Below, piece after piece: positions 30,585 through 41,537 of a stretch of DNA of 64,000 bases. The translations under genes and the position numbers were made by a program. Each line of letters opens with the position of its first letter. Position 1 is the stretch's first letter. Location of the stretch: assembly GCA_016705335.1 (NCBI GenBank), contig JADIYN010000027.1, positions 30,485 to 94,484 on the forward strand, given 5' to 3'. Under the pieces are notes generated by a model, which made no database searches, had not been told where the DNA came from, and saw nothing but the letters and a program-made list of their open reading frames with translations. The stretch comes from Draconibacterium sp. Its GTDB lineage: Bacteria > Bacteroidota > Bacteroidia > Bacteroidales > Prolixibacteraceae.

Positions 30585-31852
30585 ATGAATATTCTGATTA
30601 TTGGTTCCGGCGGCAGAGAACACGCATTTGGATGGAAATTAAAGCAAAGCAAAAAAGTAAAGAACCTTTTTTTTGCCCCCGGAAATGCAGGAACTTCACA
30701 AATAGGAACAAATTTGGCTGCAAATGTTAACGACTTTCAGAAAATAAAAACATTTACAATTCAAAATGAAATTGATCTGGTTTTAATTGGTCCTGAAGTA
30801 CCTTTAGTTGATGGCTTACATGATTTTTTTGCCGCTGACCCTGTGTTAAAATCAGTACTTGTTGTCGGCCCTAAAAAAGAAGGTGCGCAGTTGGAAGGGA
30901 GTAAAGATTTTGCCAAAGAATTTATGGTCCGAAACAATATTCCGACAGCAAAATATTTAACTGTTACAAACGAAAACCTAAACGAGGGATTTGCTTTTCT
31001 GAATTCACTGAAAGCCCCGTTTGTATTGAAAGCCGATGGATTGGCTGCCGGAAAGGTGTACTGATTATCGAATCGCTTGAAGAAACAAAAGATTCACTGA
31101 AAGAAATGCTCGCCGGGCAATTTGGCGATGCGAGCCGAAAAGTTGTTATCGAAGAATTTTTGAGCGGAATTGAAGTTTCTGTTTTTGTAATTACCGATGG
31201 GATAAGCTATAAAATATTACCTGAAGCCAAAGACTATAAAAGAATTGGCGAGGCCGATACAGGTCTTAATACAGGCGGAATGGGGGCAATTTCGCCAGTT
31301 CCCTTTGCTGATGCAGTTTTTATGGAAAAGGTTGAAAAACAAATTATCCAACCTACAATTTCCGGACTTCAAAAGGAAAACATTGAATACAACGGATTTA
31401 TATTTTTTGGATTGATAAGCGTTGGGAAAAATCCTTTTGTTATAGAATACAATGTCAGGATGGGCGACCCTGAAACGGAAGCGGTTATGCTGCGGATAAA
31501 ATCTGATTTTGTCGATTTACTGGAAGGAGCTGCCAGGGGAACTCTTGAAGATAAAACAGTTGAAATTGATGAACGTGCGGCGGCGGCTGTAATGTTGGTT
31601 TCCGGAGGTTATCCTGGAAAATATGAGAATGGAAAAATTATTACCGGTTTCGAAAATGTTACTGAAAGTATTGTTTTCCATGCCGGAACAACAACTGTGA
31701 ATAACCAGGTTGTGACTGCAGGAGGCCGTGTTATCGCGGTTAGTTCATACGGAAAAGATATGAAAAGCGCCCTGCTGACTTCGTATGAAAATGCAAAAAC
31801 CATTCAGTTCGACAAAAAATATTACAGGAAAGATTTGGGATTTGACCTATAA
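30585..31852 (+). CDS. purD: Phosphoribosylamine-glycine ligase (frameshifted)
   Basis: About 422 residues, the second step of purine synthesis (GAR synthetase), ATP-grasp fold. Landmarks: N-terminal [48 protein letters not shown] (ATP-binding loop), [28 protein letters not shown], and [17 protein letters not shown] carrying the metal-binding residues. One G is missing near 31056, exactly in AAGKGV. A TATCTTC element, close to the TAnnTTTG promoter type, precedes the start. The next gene starts three bases after its stop, so it is probably co-transcribed with the DUF6427 and tsaB genes. Confidence 0.94.
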
Positions 31853-31855
31853 ACT

Positions 31856-32860
31856 ATGATTTTACGAATATTAAAATCGAGAGAACCTTTTGACTATTTC
31901 CTTTACCTGATTGTCGGTCTTTTATTCTGGACAATTAGTTTTAGGTTTCCATATTCGTATAAATTTTTTGAGGGTGAAAATGAAAGTATTTTGTATCATT
32001 TCATTGATAAAATCACTTCACATTTTCCAATTTTACAAGTTGTTCTCTCATTTGTTCTGGTTATGTTTGGTGCATTTCTAATTCAGCAAATTAACAGTCG
32101 GTATGCACTAATTAAAGCACGCACAAAACTTCCGGCTGTAATTTATATAATTATCATTGGGGGTTTTACAGCCATGCACACGCTCCACCCTGTATTTTTT
32201 GCAGCAATTTTTACTTTGCTTGGTTTAAACAGTTTGTTTTCGATATTTAATAATTCCAATCCACAACTTGAAATTTTTAATTCGGGGCTTTTTATCGCAA
32301 TCGGAACTTTGTTTTACTTTAACCTCATAGTGCTTTTACCTGCTTTTTTTATCGCAGTTTCAATACTTCGCCGCGAAAGAAACTGGCGCGAATTCATGAT
32401 TCTTATTGTCGGTTTTATTATTCCCGTTGCCTTTGCATTGACTTATGCTTTTTTTACCGACCAGTTAACCGATGCAATTGTTGTTTTTCAGAAAAACATT
32501 TTTTCAAGGATAAACCATTTTAAAACCAATTATCCGTTACAGGGATTTTTAGGATTACTGATCCTTCTTACTTTAATTGGCAGCATCAAAATCATGCAGC
32601 AATATGATTCCAGAAAAGTAAGTATCCGGAAATATTACCTGGTTTTGTTTGTTATTTTTTCTTTTTCAATGTTAAGTTTCATTTTTATTCCGGCCACTTC
32701 GCAGGAAATGCTTGTAATAGCAGTAATTCCGGTAACCATATTAATTTCGAACCTTTTTGTATCGATTGAATCGGTTTTTTGGAGGGAACTGCTATTTACT
32801 CTTCTTTTAGGAACTGCCATTTTTATACAATTTGCCGACAAATTGTTTTTTACAGCGTGA
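31856..32860 (+). CDS. DUF6427-like multi-pass membrane protein
   Basis: Intact, 334 residues, with about nine or ten hydrophobic helices and few other features: MILRILKSREPFDYFLYLIVGLL at the N-terminus, a cytoplasmic basic loop SILRRERNWREFMIL, and a C-terminal helix LLFTLLLGTAIFIQFAD. It matches my recollection of the DUF6427 family found only in Bacteroidota. Function unknown. It starts three bases after purD, so it is likely in the same transcript with tsaB downstream. Confidence 0.7.
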   Translation: MILRILKSREPFDYFLYLIVGLLFWTISFRFPYSYKFFEGENESILYHFIDKITSHFPILQVVLSFVLVMFGAFLIQQINSRYALIKARTKLPAVIYIIIIGGFTAMHTLHPVFFAAIFTLLGLNSLFSIFNNSNPQLEIFNSGLFIAIGTLFYFNLIVLLPAFFIAVSILRRERNWREFMILIVGFIIPVAFALTYAFFTDQLTDAIVVFQKNIFSRINHFKTNYPLQGFLGLLILLTLIGSIKIMQQYDSRKVSIRKYYLVLFVIFSFSMLSFIFIPATSQEMLVIAVIPVTILISNLFVSIESVFWRELLFTLLLGTAIFIQFADKLFFTA

Positions 32861-32936
32861 GAAGACTCAATTTTTCAAAATTTAGGATATTACAAACAAA
32901 TCAATATTTTTACCCTCACTTATTTAATGGAATAAA

Positions 32937-33645
32937 ATGCCGCTAATTTTAAATATTGAATCATCAACCGAAGTTTGTTCGGTTTCAATTGCACAAAACG
33001 GGCAAACACTTTTAAAAAAGAAAGCCTTGAAGGGCTTAACCACTCCCGTGTTTTGACAGTTTTTATCGAGGAACTTTTTAAAGAGAACAACATTGTTCCC
33101 AAAATGCTTGATGCGGTTGCCGTGAGCAAAGGTCCGGGATCGTACACCGGGTTAAGAATTGGAGTTTCGGTAGCGAAAGGTTTGTGCTATGGTTTAAATA
33201 TCCCTTTAATCTCGGTTAATTCACTTGAAATTTTGGGAATTTATGCAGCTCAAAATCTGGAAAAATACGCTTTCCTAAAAGATGAAACACAAGTTTTAAT
33301 TTGCCCGATGATTGATGCCCGCAGAATGGAAGTTTACACTGCTTTGTATAATTCAAAAGGCGAGGAAATCCGGGCGGTTTCAGCTGAAATTATCGATGAA
33401 CATTTCCTTTCCGACTTGCTCGAAACCCATAAAATATTGTTTATTGGAAACGGTGCCGATAAATGCATAAACCTGATTACTCATAAAAATGTATTTTTTG
33501 AAGAGCCGAGAACAACATCAGCCGAGTTTATGCAAATGATTGCTGAAGAAAAATTCAGTAAAAACAATTTGAAGATGTTGCCTATTTCGAGCCTTTCTAT
33601 TTGAAAAATTTTGTAGCAACAGTCCCAAGAAACAAAGTTTTTTAG
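32937..33645 (+). CDS. tsaB: tRNA threonylcarbamoyladenosine biosynthesis protein TsaB (frameshifted)
   Basis: About 236 residues after repair. ASKHA-fold partner of TsaD in making t6A37 of ANN-decoding tRNAs. Landmarks: MPLILNIESSTEVCSVSIAQ, LNHSRVLTVFIEELF, AVSKGPGSYTGLRIGVSVAKGL (the TsaB signature), and CPMIDARRMEVYTALY. One A is missing near 33010 (KKESLEGLNHS after repair) and one base near 33573; the true C-terminus then reads FEPFYLKNFVATVPRNKVF and stops at 33643-33645. Confidence 0.92.
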
Positions 33646-33763
33646 TTCGCCAAAAACAACATTGAATATGAGAATTCAATAATTATGAACCAATTACAAA
33701 TACAATTAAGCAAATAATCAGGTAAAAAGATCACAGAAAAAGTTTATTTCTAACTGATTTATT

Positions 33764-33771
33764 TATTTTTG
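33764..33771 (+). promoter_or_regulatory. Promoter -7 element of efp
   Basis: TATTTTTG matches TAnnTTTG and stands 29 bases before the efp start; a TTTA about 20 bases upstream is a weak -33 candidate. Confidence 0.5.
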
Positions 33772-33800
33772 CGCCTTAAATAATAAGAAAATAATATTTC

Positions 33801-34370
33801 ATGGCATCAACATCAGATTTTAGAAATGGATTGTGTTTTATGTTTAAAGGAGAAATCCACACAATCGTAAGCTTTTTGCATGTAAAACCTGGCAAAGGAC
33901 CGGCATTTGTGCGCACAAAACTTAGAAATATAAAAACCGGACGTGTAATTGACAATACTTTCAATTCGGGCGTAAAAGTAGAAGATGTTCGGGTTGAACG
34001 TCGCCAGTATCAATATCTTTATAAAGATGACCAGGGTTTAAACGTGATGAACACGCAAACTTTCGAGCAGATTTCGATACCTGAATCAATGATTGATAAT
34101 TCAGATTTAATGAAAGAGGGTCAAATCATTGAGATTCAATTCCATGCCGACGAAGAGATTCCATTAACTGCTGAAATGCCTGCGGTAGTGGAACTTGTGG
34201 TTACTTCAACAATTGATGGCGAAAAAGGAAATACCGCCAGTTCGAATGCTTTGAAACCAGCTACAGTTGAAACCGGCGCTGAGTTAATGGTTCCAATGTT
34301 TATCAACGAAGGTGATATTATCAGAGTCAGCACTAGCGACAGATCTTACAACGAAAGAGTCAGGCAGTAA
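33801..34370 (+). CDS. efp: Elongation factor P
   Basis: 189 residues, intact, all three OB/KOW domains present. It relieves ribosomes stalled at polyproline stretches. It starts MASTSDFRNGLCFMFKGEIHTI. The tip loop is KPGKGPAFVRTK, with the lysine that corresponds to Lys34 of E. coli EF-P. The C-terminal signature is INEGDIIRVSTSDRSYNERV. No modification gene (epmA/epmB, earP) is visible nearby. It has its own promoter and terminator. Confidence 0.97.
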   Translation: MASTSDFRNGLCFMFKGEIHTIVSFLHVKPGKGPAFVRTKLRNIKTGRVIDNTFNSGVKVEDVRVERRQYQYLYKDDQGLNVMNTQTFEQISIPESMIDNSDLMKEGQIIEIQFHADEEIPLTAEMPAVVELVVTSTIDGEKGNTASSNALKPATVETGAELMVPMFINEGDIIRVSTSDRSYNERVRQ

Positions 34371-34390
34371 AAAGAAGATTTTTATACAGA

Positions 34391-34422
34391 GAATCCGGGC
34401 AATTTTCAGTCCGGATTTTTTT
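34391..34422. terminator. Bidirectional terminator between efp and the O-antigen ligase gene
   Basis: AATCCGG (34392-34398) pairs with CCGGATT (34411-34417), followed by T on the plus strand. It lies 20 bases after efp and overlaps the last codons of the convergent ligase gene. Confidence 0.85.
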
Positions 34423-35861
34423 GTGCTTTAATTTGATTTCGCGAATAAATATCAATTGCAACAATCATTGCTGTGAAACCCCAAAATGGAACCGAAAGTT
34501 TGTCGGTATCAAGAAAATTATTTAAAAATCCATGGACATAATAGGTCACAAGAGCGACCAGGGCCGCCAAAACAAAAGATTTCAGGCGTTTATCGGTTAA
34601 CCTCATATAAGTGTGGATTGCGGTATAAATTACTGTTCCGATAATCAGTAAAAAAGTAAGCATTCCCAGCACACCTGATTCTGATAATGGACCAAGATAT
34701 TCACTGTGTGCATTTCCGCCATCGGCTGAATTGGTGCTGATAATAGTTCTGTTTTCGTTCAACTGGTACGAGGCGTATTGAAACATATAAGTACCCGGGC
34801 CAAAGCCAAAAAGGTTTGTCTTCAAACATTTTGATAGCACAACTCCATCGGTTAATGCGCTCGAGGTTCGATGCATCGCTTGTAATGTTTGTCATTGATG
34901 AAATGTGTGTTTTGAAATCGGCAGAAGACTGTGTCGAATTTTGTTCAAGTCCCATTTCGATTTGATTCCAAAACAATATCAACAAAACAAGTACTGTTGC
35001 AAAGGTTATAAAAAGTGGTTTAAACCTGATTTTTAATTTCACGATCACATATACACCACCTGCAATAATCAAACTCAACCAGGCTGCCCGTGTATATGAA
35101 AGAATAAAGCCGATTAAAAGAATTCCCAAAACAATTAACGAAATGATTTTTTCTTTTCGGGTAACGAAATGACCAAACGAAAACATAAGCAAAAACGGAA
35201 TATACATTGCAAGTGCTGCACCATATGAAGTGTGATCTTTATAAAACGGATTACACACAAAATTGGCAACTTCCTTGTTCCAAATCCCGTAAGCCAGGTG
35301 TCGGTTAACTGTGTAAAAGATTACAATTACCAGTGAAACTGCATAAAGCCAAATGTATTTTTCAAGATTTTTACCTTCAGAAAACATTTTTGCAGTTATA
35401 AAATACAAAACCGCCACAAACCAAATGCGCGACAATAAAAACTTAAACGATACGATGGGCATCGTGCTTGTTACAGCTGTTAAAAAAATCCAGATCAGGT
35501 TAATATAAATTGCCAGTGATACGGGGTGAGTTAGGATTTGCCTATCAAAACCCCTTTCATAAATAATCTTCAAAATAAAAACAATGAGAAGCCCAAAAAT
35601 TAAGGGTTCCGTGGGCAAAAACATGTCAAACCCCAATCCGGGGCTTAATTCCGAAAGTGGCACTGAAAGCGGTGCAAACAAAACAATTAGGTAAACAATT
35701 TTATCGAACGAATAAATAACAACCAATATTACGGCAAGAATTACAGGTAAGACATTCACTGCCATAAGATTACGTTTTACCATAAAAAAAACGTTCAACA
35801 AAACAAAGCTTATTGAAATAAGGTAAAACAGGGATAATTTTATGCTTGCCTTTTGGAACAC
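34406..35861 (-). CDS. O-antigen ligase / polymerase-like membrane protein (frameshifted)
   Basis: About 485 residues with 11-12 predicted helices and a large loop near the C-terminal third, the layout of the WaaL/Wzy O-antigen ligase family. The Wzy_C-like region has LLIGFILSYTRAAWLSLIIAG, with the conserved Arg of the ligase helix, and FGFGPGTYMFQYASYQL followed by NAHSEYLGPLSESGVLGML, where the HSEYL histidine/glutamate pair is typical. It transfers or polymerises polysaccharide at the periplasmic side of the inner membrane. One break near 34845. It starts 11 bases after the Wzz-like gene, so the two are co-transcribed. Confidence 0.85.
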
Positions 35862-35871
35862 CGGCTATTTA

Positions 35872-36819
35872 TTATTCTTTATTATAATCAAGAACAAGGA
35901 AAACCAGCAATGCGAAAAACACAGCCGAAATTGCAGAGAACAAAACAATCAACCACCGAACCGGATACGCTTTCTTATCCGACGGAAATGGAGATTCTAC
36001 AATATGGCTGTAAGTAATATTTTTCTGGAATTCACTCAAATTAATTTCGTAGAGTGTATTTACTGAATCAATTTCGTTTATTAAAAAGTTATACCTCTTT
36101 TCGAGCCAGTAAGAATCGGCGCCTTTCTTAACCATACTATCGTACAGTTTTTTTATTTCTTTTGTGTCGGGTGCTGAACTTCTGCCGGTTGCAAGTGCAG
36201 TCATGTAGCCACGGGTTACTTCGGGCACCTGATTTTTAAAATCAATAATACCTGTCTCTGCTCTTACCTGGTTTAATTTTGCTTCAACCGTATCAATTGC
36301 TGCATACTTTCTATCCAATTGATTTTTTAGGATTTCCACCATTTCCCAGGTTTTGGCTTTGTGTATTTCTGCAACTTTTTGGTTGTAAAAATGAATAATT
36401 GAATCGCACATTACTGCTGCCCGTTCGGGAATGAAATCCATAACATTTATTTCAACAGTTTCATATTGCGTTTTCGATGTTTTAACATTCTCGTTATAAA
36501 TGTCAAACATATAAGTCAAATACTTTGGGTCATCTTTACTGATATTGTAAGCTTCATCAAGATTAAAAGATTTGAACATTTTTAACTTGACATCATTTGA
36601 ATTCAGAATTTCAAGCATCTGCTCAGTCTTCGACTCTTCACTCATAACACCAATATTGGAAGGATATATTCGGGCAGTTGATCTATATTTTGGCTTTATG
36701 AAAGTTGGCCCCGAAAAAATTGCACCAAGAAAAATGGCAATCACTCCAATAATTATAAAATGAAATTTGCGTTTCCAAATTAAAGTTAGGATCCGCTGGT
36801 TGTCAAAAAAATTATTCAT
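35872..36819 (-). CDS. Wzz-type polysaccharide chain-length determinant
   Basis: Intact, 315 residues. Two flanking membrane helices (FHFIIIGVIAIFLGAIFSG near the N-terminus, WLIVLFSAISAVFFALLVFLVL near the C-terminus) enclose a periplasmic coiled-coil region (NQLDRKYAAIDTVEAKLNQVRAE), the polysaccharide co-polymerase layout. A proline-rich approach to the second helix (SPFPSDKKAYPVRW) is typical. It sets glycan chain length together with the downstream ligase or polymerase. The start overlaps the end of a short unexplained reading frame. Confidence 0.88.
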   Translation of the reverse strand: MNNFFDNQRILTLIWKRKFHFIIIGVIAIFLGAIFSGPTFIKPKYRSTARIYPSNIGVMSEESKTEQMLEILNSNDVKLKMFKSFNLDEAYNISKDDPKYLTYMFDIYNENVKTSKTQYETVEINVMDFIPERAAVMCDSIIHFYNQKVAEIHKAKTWEMVEILKNQLDRKYAAIDTVEAKLNQVRAETGIIDFKNQVPEVTRGYMTALATGRSSAPDTKEIKKLYDSMVKKGADSYWLEKRYNFLINEIDSVNTLYEINLSEFQKNITYSHIVESPFPSDKKAYPVRWLIVLFSAISAVFFALLVFLVLDYNKE

Positions 36820-36907
36820 ATAGTTTATTCATTGTTTTTACATTATCCCGAACGAGACTTGAAACAGAAGATATTTCTACCCCGGTTTTATAAGTTTTAG
36901 TTTTAGT
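36812..36907 (-). pseudogene. Possible 3' fragment of a missing gene upstream of wzz
   Basis: About 31 open codons (ending SSLVRDNVKTMNKLYE) read into the start of the Wzz-like gene and stop inside it. The usual tight operon overlap suggests the tail of a gene. No start codon is available and a stop precedes it, so only a fragment remains between tyrS and wzz. The composition looks coding but I do not recognise the family; it could also be chance. Confidence 0.25.
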
Positions 36908-36967
36908 TCATTTCACAAACGAATTGAAACTGTTTTTATTATTCCTTTTTAACTCAAAAACAGAAAA

Positions 36968-38263
36968 TTAACCAACAATTATCAGGGAGTAATTCTTCTT
37001 TCCTTTTTGCGCAAGAATATATTTGTTACTGATTAAAAATGAACTGTCAATAATCAAATCAGGGTCTGCAGTTTTTTCTTTATTGATACTCAATCCGTTT
37101 CCCTGGATAGTCCTTCTAAGTTCTCCTTTTGACGAAAAAACGGCTGTTTTGTCAGCTAATAAATCAACAATATTTATCCCGTTTTCGATAACTGTTTTTT
37201 CAACCGTAAATTGGGGTACTCCCTCAAAAACCGCAAGGAAAGTGCTTTCATTCAATTTCCGCAATTGTTCGGCAGTACCACTTCCAAAAAGAATTTGCGA
37301 TGCTTCAACCGCCATATCATATTCTTCTTTTGAATGCACCATCGTTGTTATCTCCTCGGCAAGTTTCTTCTGTAAAACCCGCATGTGCGGTGCTTCCTTG
37401 TGTTTTCTATCAGTTCAACAACTTCTTCCCTTGGTAAAAGCGTGAAAACTTTTATATATTTTTCAGCATCTTCATCCGAAGTATTCAACCAAAACTGGTA
37501 AAGTTGGTAAGGTGTGGTTTTTTCGGGGTCGAGCCATACATTTCCGTGTTCAGTTTTCCCAAATTTGCCACCATCTGCTTTTGTAATTAGCGGAATTGTA
37601 AGCGCAAAAGCTTCACCACCTGTTTTACGGCGAATCAGTTCGGTTCCGGTAGTTATATTTCCCCACTGATCAGAGCCGCCCATTTGCAGTTTACAATTAA
37701 GGTTCTCGTACAACCACAAAAAATCGTAACCCTGTACCAACTGGTAGGTAAATTCGGTGAACGACATACCCACATTCGACTCAGCTCCCAAACGTTTTTT
37801 AACCGAGTCTTTCGACATCATATAATTTACGGTAATATGTTTTCCAATATCACGGATAAAATTGAGGAATGAAAATCCTTTCATCCAATCGTAGTTATTT
37901 CGGCACCATAACTGCGCTGTTTTCTTCACCTGAATCAAAAGCCAGAAATTTTGAAAGTTGAGCTTTAATGCCATTCAGATTCTTATTGAGGCTTTCTTCG
38001 TTCAGAAGATTACGTTCATCCGATTTCCCTGACGGATCGCCAATCATACCTGTTGCGCCTCCAACCAAGGCAACCGGTTTATGACCTGCCAGTTGAAATC
38101 GTTTTAAAAGCATTATTTGTGCAAAGCTGCCAACATGCAATGAATCAGAAGTTGGATCGAAACCAATATACGCAACAGTCATTTCTCTGGCTAACTGTTC
38201 TTCAGTACCCGGCATCACATCGTGCAACATTCCGCGCCATTTCAAATCTTCTACAAAATTCAT
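36968..38263 (-). CDS. tyrS: Tyrosyl-tRNA synthetase (frameshifted)
   Basis: About 430 residues, class I synthetase that charges tRNA-Tyr. Landmarks: [17 protein letters not shown] (HIGH-like HVG), [43 protein letters not shown], and the KMSKS-like [13 protein letters not shown]. The C-terminal S4 RNA-binding domain is present ([21 protein letters not shown]). Two frame breaks, near 37930 and 37390. Upstream, TATCTTTG on the minus strand at 38287-38294 is a good -7 promoter element. Confidence 0.95.
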
Positions 38264-38286
38264 AAACCCTTTTTTAAAAATTTGCG

Positions 38287-38294
38287 CAAAGATA
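38287..38294 (-). promoter_or_regulatory. Promoter -7 element of tyrS
   Basis: TATCTTTG on the minus strand, 24 bases before the tyrS start codon, identical to the -7 element of rpmE2. No clear -33 TTTG at 19 bases. Confidence 0.55.
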
Positions 38295-38340
38295 TAAAAT
38301 GAAGATAGTTATTTGGTTTTAGGCAATACAAAAAACTATT

Positions 38341-38973
38341 TTACAGGGTTTCTATTATTAATTTTGAAGTCTTAAAGAATTTTTTACCTGCCAAAATACT
38401 AAGAATAAGGAAGTTTAAATTATTGACAAATGCAAAAATATTTCTGTTAAACCACCTTTTATCACTCTTTTTCAATGGTTTGTGCTCTTCATACCATTCA
38501 TCGATAAACGGAAAAATTGATGGTGCAACGTTTTTGATAGGTTCATACATCGAAGAACCTTCTTTTGTTCTTTCAGGTATAATTTCCACATCGTTGTCAA
38601 TTTTATCGAACACAATGAGTAAAATACTTAAAAACAGAATTGCGCGTAAAAGGCCAAAAACCATTCCGCCCAATTTATTTGCAATGCCCAATCCAGCCGA
38701 ATCGACCATGTTACTAACTACATTTCCAACAATATGAACCAGAATTACAATAACAATAAATGTGACGATAAATGATATTATATTCAGGTAATCGGTTTTC
38801 AAATCGAAATACTTTATCAATAAATCGGAAGTAATTCCCGAAAAATGAATTGCACCCCAAATACCGAAGATCAAGGCCGCCAACGATGCAACTTCGGTAA
38901 CCAACCCATGTTTAAAACCGCCAATTGCAGAAAAAATCAGCAATAACCCAAGTATAATATCGATGTAATTCAT
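38341..38973 (-). CDS. cvpA: CvpA-family membrane protein
   Basis: Intact, 210 residues. Four N-terminal helices with the family signature MNYIDIILGLLLIFSAIGGFKHGLVTEVASLAALIFGIWGA (shown here only to identify the G-x-x-x-G helix and the charged loop), followed by GLGIANKLGGMVFGLLRAILF. The C-terminus is a basic tail. CvpA proteins are linked to colicin V export and envelope stress in enterobacteria; the role in Bacteroidota is not established. Its start is 59 bases upstream of the M19 peptidase stop. Confidence 0.85.
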   Translation of the reverse strand: MNYIDIILGLLLIFSAIGGFKHGLVTEVASLAALIFGIWGAIHFSGITSDLLIKYFDLKTDYLNIISFIVTFIVIVILVHIVGNVVSNMVDSAGLGIANKLGGMVFGLLRAILFLSILLIVFDKIDNDVEIIPERTKEGSSMYEPIKNVAPSIFPFIDEWYEEHKPLKKSDKRWFNRNIFAFVNNLNFLILSILAGKKFFKTSKLIIETL

Positions 38974-39032
38974 TTTGAAAATTGGTTTAATTAAGAATTA
39001 AAAGTAGAAAATTGTTCAAATTAAAACAATTA

Positions 39033-40246
39033 TTAGTCGTGTTTGGCCATTTTTTCAACCGCATTGAAAACCCTGAAAAAATTGCCTCCCCACACTTTTC
39101 CAATTTCTTCTTCAGTATAACCACGCTCAAGCATTTCGGCGGTTATATTCGGGAACTCACTGACATCGGTGCAACCTTCAAGTCCGCCACCACCGTCAAA
39201 ATCACTACCAATTCCAACATAATCAATACCAACAAGGTTTTTTACATAATCAATATGATCAACACAATCGGCAACAGTGGGCAAGGTCTTGGGATATTTT
39301 TCCTTGAGTAATTTCCACTCATTTCGAAGTACTTTTTTTCCTCATCCGACATCGAATCATATTTTGTATCGAAAACCTGGTTCAACTCCTTTCTCTTCTG
39401 ATAATACATTGTGGTAGTGTCTGGGTCTTTGATATAATCATCGAGCAAGCAAATTTGTATTACTCCGCCATTTTTCGCCAATGTTTTAATCATATCATCA
39501 GTCATATTCCGGTTGTGTCGGGCAATTGCGCGCACACTTGAATGTGAAGCAATTACAGGCGTTTTACTTAGTTTTATCACATCGTAAAACGATTTATCGG
39601 AAATATGTGAAACATCGATCATCATTCCCAATTTATTCATTTCTTTAACTACTTCTGCTCCAAAATCGCTCAGCCCGTCATGTTCAGGCCCCTTTTTGTC
39701 GGTTGATGAATCGCAAATGTCGTTATTTGAAGAGTGGCAAAGTGTAATATAACGCACCCCTTTTTATAAAACTCCTTTACCCGATTTATATCGGTGCCAA
39801 CCGGAAAGCCATTTTCCATACCAATATATATGGCTCGTTTGCCGTTTTTTTCAATTCGTGAAGCATCCGAAGATTTTGTTGCCACTTCAGCCAACATGCT
39901 GTATTTATTACATGCCGCATATGTAGCATCTATCATTTGATTTGCAGTTTTATAAGCATTTTCGGTGTTTTCAGCAGTACGTTCGCGCTGACTTGTAAAT
40001 GCTGCAAAAAACATGGCATCCAAACCACCCTCTTTCATTCTCGGGAAATCAACCCGGCTTTGTGGCGGGCTGTTTTTTATCCAATATCGAATTTGTCATC
40101 TAACATTGCCATTGGCGTATCGCAATGAGTATCAACAGTTAATATCTTTTGATGAATTTCGCAACCGGTTTTTCAGGAACTTTTGCAAAAACATTGCCTG
40201 CAACTAAAATAGCAGCCAAAAAAAAACATAACAACAAATTTTTCAT
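39033..40246 (-). CDS. Membrane dipeptidase, peptidase family M19 (several frame breaks)
   Basis: About 404 residues after repair, with a signal peptide (MKNLLLCFFLAAILVAGNVFA). Zinc-binding residues are visible: the His-x-Asp of VDTHCDTPMAML, Glu in YIGMENGFPVG, and histidines in LCHSSNN and ASHSSVRAIARH; the Asp of GIGSDFDGGG closes the site. DVSHISDKSFYDVI is the family signature. It is an exported dipeptidase that can also cleave D-amino-acid dipeptides. Frame breaks near 40130, 40080, 39765 and 39335. The sequence is well conserved across every break, so errors are likelier than decay. Confidence 0.9.
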
Positions 40247-40410
40247 TTGAAAGATTTTTCTGAATTGAGTTGCAATAATAATAAATCGTTTCTTAGAATT
40301 ACCAAATCTCAAAAAACAACCATCAATTAAAAAACAAAATTCTAAATATCAATCTTCAAAACAACGTCCTGACAAAAGCATGATTTATTGAATTATGTTT
40401 TTTGAAATTC

Positions 40411-40445
40411 ATTTGAAATTTGGAATTTCCAATTTGGAATTTTCT
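40411..40445. repeat. Heptamer-period spacer array 1
   Basis: Five consecutive 7-mers in register: ATTTGAA, ATTTGGA, ATTTCCA, ATTTGGA, ATTTTCT. They lie in the spacer between the outer-membrane protein gene and the M19 gene and run up to the stop codon of the former. Confidence 0.7.
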
Positions 40446-40448
40446 TGC

Positions 40449-41376
40449 TCAGTATTCCCATTTTTTAGTAAATCCAAAACCAAACTTATAAAATACCGAT
40501 ATCCTGATAGTTTGATAATCGTAATCTCTGAAACCGGTTTGATATTCGAGTTTCCAATCAAATCTTTCTCCCGAATTTTTAAAGTTCGTTCTAAAAATCA
40601 ATGGATCGTTATTGTCATCTACCCCAATAAACTGATAGCCGCCATAAGCGCTGTAACCTCCAATTTCATTTCTCCATGACAAATTTTTGTGTTTCAAATC
40701 TATTCCAAATTCATACAATGCGCCTTCATCCTGCGCCAATTCTATTTTATTGGTTTGCCACACATAAAACCCAGCCATCGCTCCCAGTCTAACTTCATTT
40801 ATAAAACCGGTTTTAAAAAATTTTGATTTACCTAAAGCAACATAATAATAGTTGGCCGGAGCATCGGTATAACGCCCCTGCACGGCGTCGCCAATCGTAG
40901 TTTTTGCTGAATAATTAATTGTAATGTCGGGCCAGTTCTTTTTATCTTTAATTATCTGAATATAAGTACTTATCCAAAAATCACCAGCTTTTGTCATCCA
41001 GCCTGTGTCATCATAATATATCTGCCTGTCATTTCGCACCGAATTGTGGGTTCGGAAAGTTTCGGTTGGATATCCCCAAACATGCACAACAATTCTTTTG
41101 GGAACTACCGCCCAATAACAACTTATGTAAGAATTAACAGCACGGTCTCCTTTCATAAAATGGGCATGAACACCCGTTTCGATATTAGACAAACTGTCAA
41201 GCAAACCATAATCCATAAACGGCACCGGCAATGCATTTGGACCGAGTTTGCCGGGCGCTATTTGAAGCCATTTGTTAATGTGATCGCTTCCGAAATCAAT
41301 CCAATTATCGGTTGGTCGTGATTGTCCAAAACCCGAAAACCAAATAAAATAAAAATATTAAAATTGAAAAACGCAT
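40449..41376 (-). CDS. Outer-membrane beta-barrel-like protein, unknown function (frameshifted)
   Basis: About 309 residues after repair of a break near 41328, with signal peptide MRFSILIFLFYLVFGFGQS. The body consists of alternating polar/aromatic strands (RIVVHVWGYPTE, FWISTYIQIIKD, PANYYYVALGKSKFF, VRLGAMAGFYVWQT, RISVFYKFGFGFTKKWEY) ending on an aromatic, consistent with a beta-barrel in the outer membrane. I do not recognise a named family. It is probably monocistronic. Confidence 0.6.
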
Positions 41377-41537
41377 CAGAAAAGTTTAAGGGTTCAATAA
41401 TACTAAATAGTTAAAAAATACCCTTTTAAATCAACTTTTTCAAGTTAAAACTTATTTTAAAAACTTTTCAGTTTTAGTTAAATTTCGAATAGCTATTTTG
41501 GACTTCAATTTAAAAAGCAAAAAACACAGGAAGTAAA

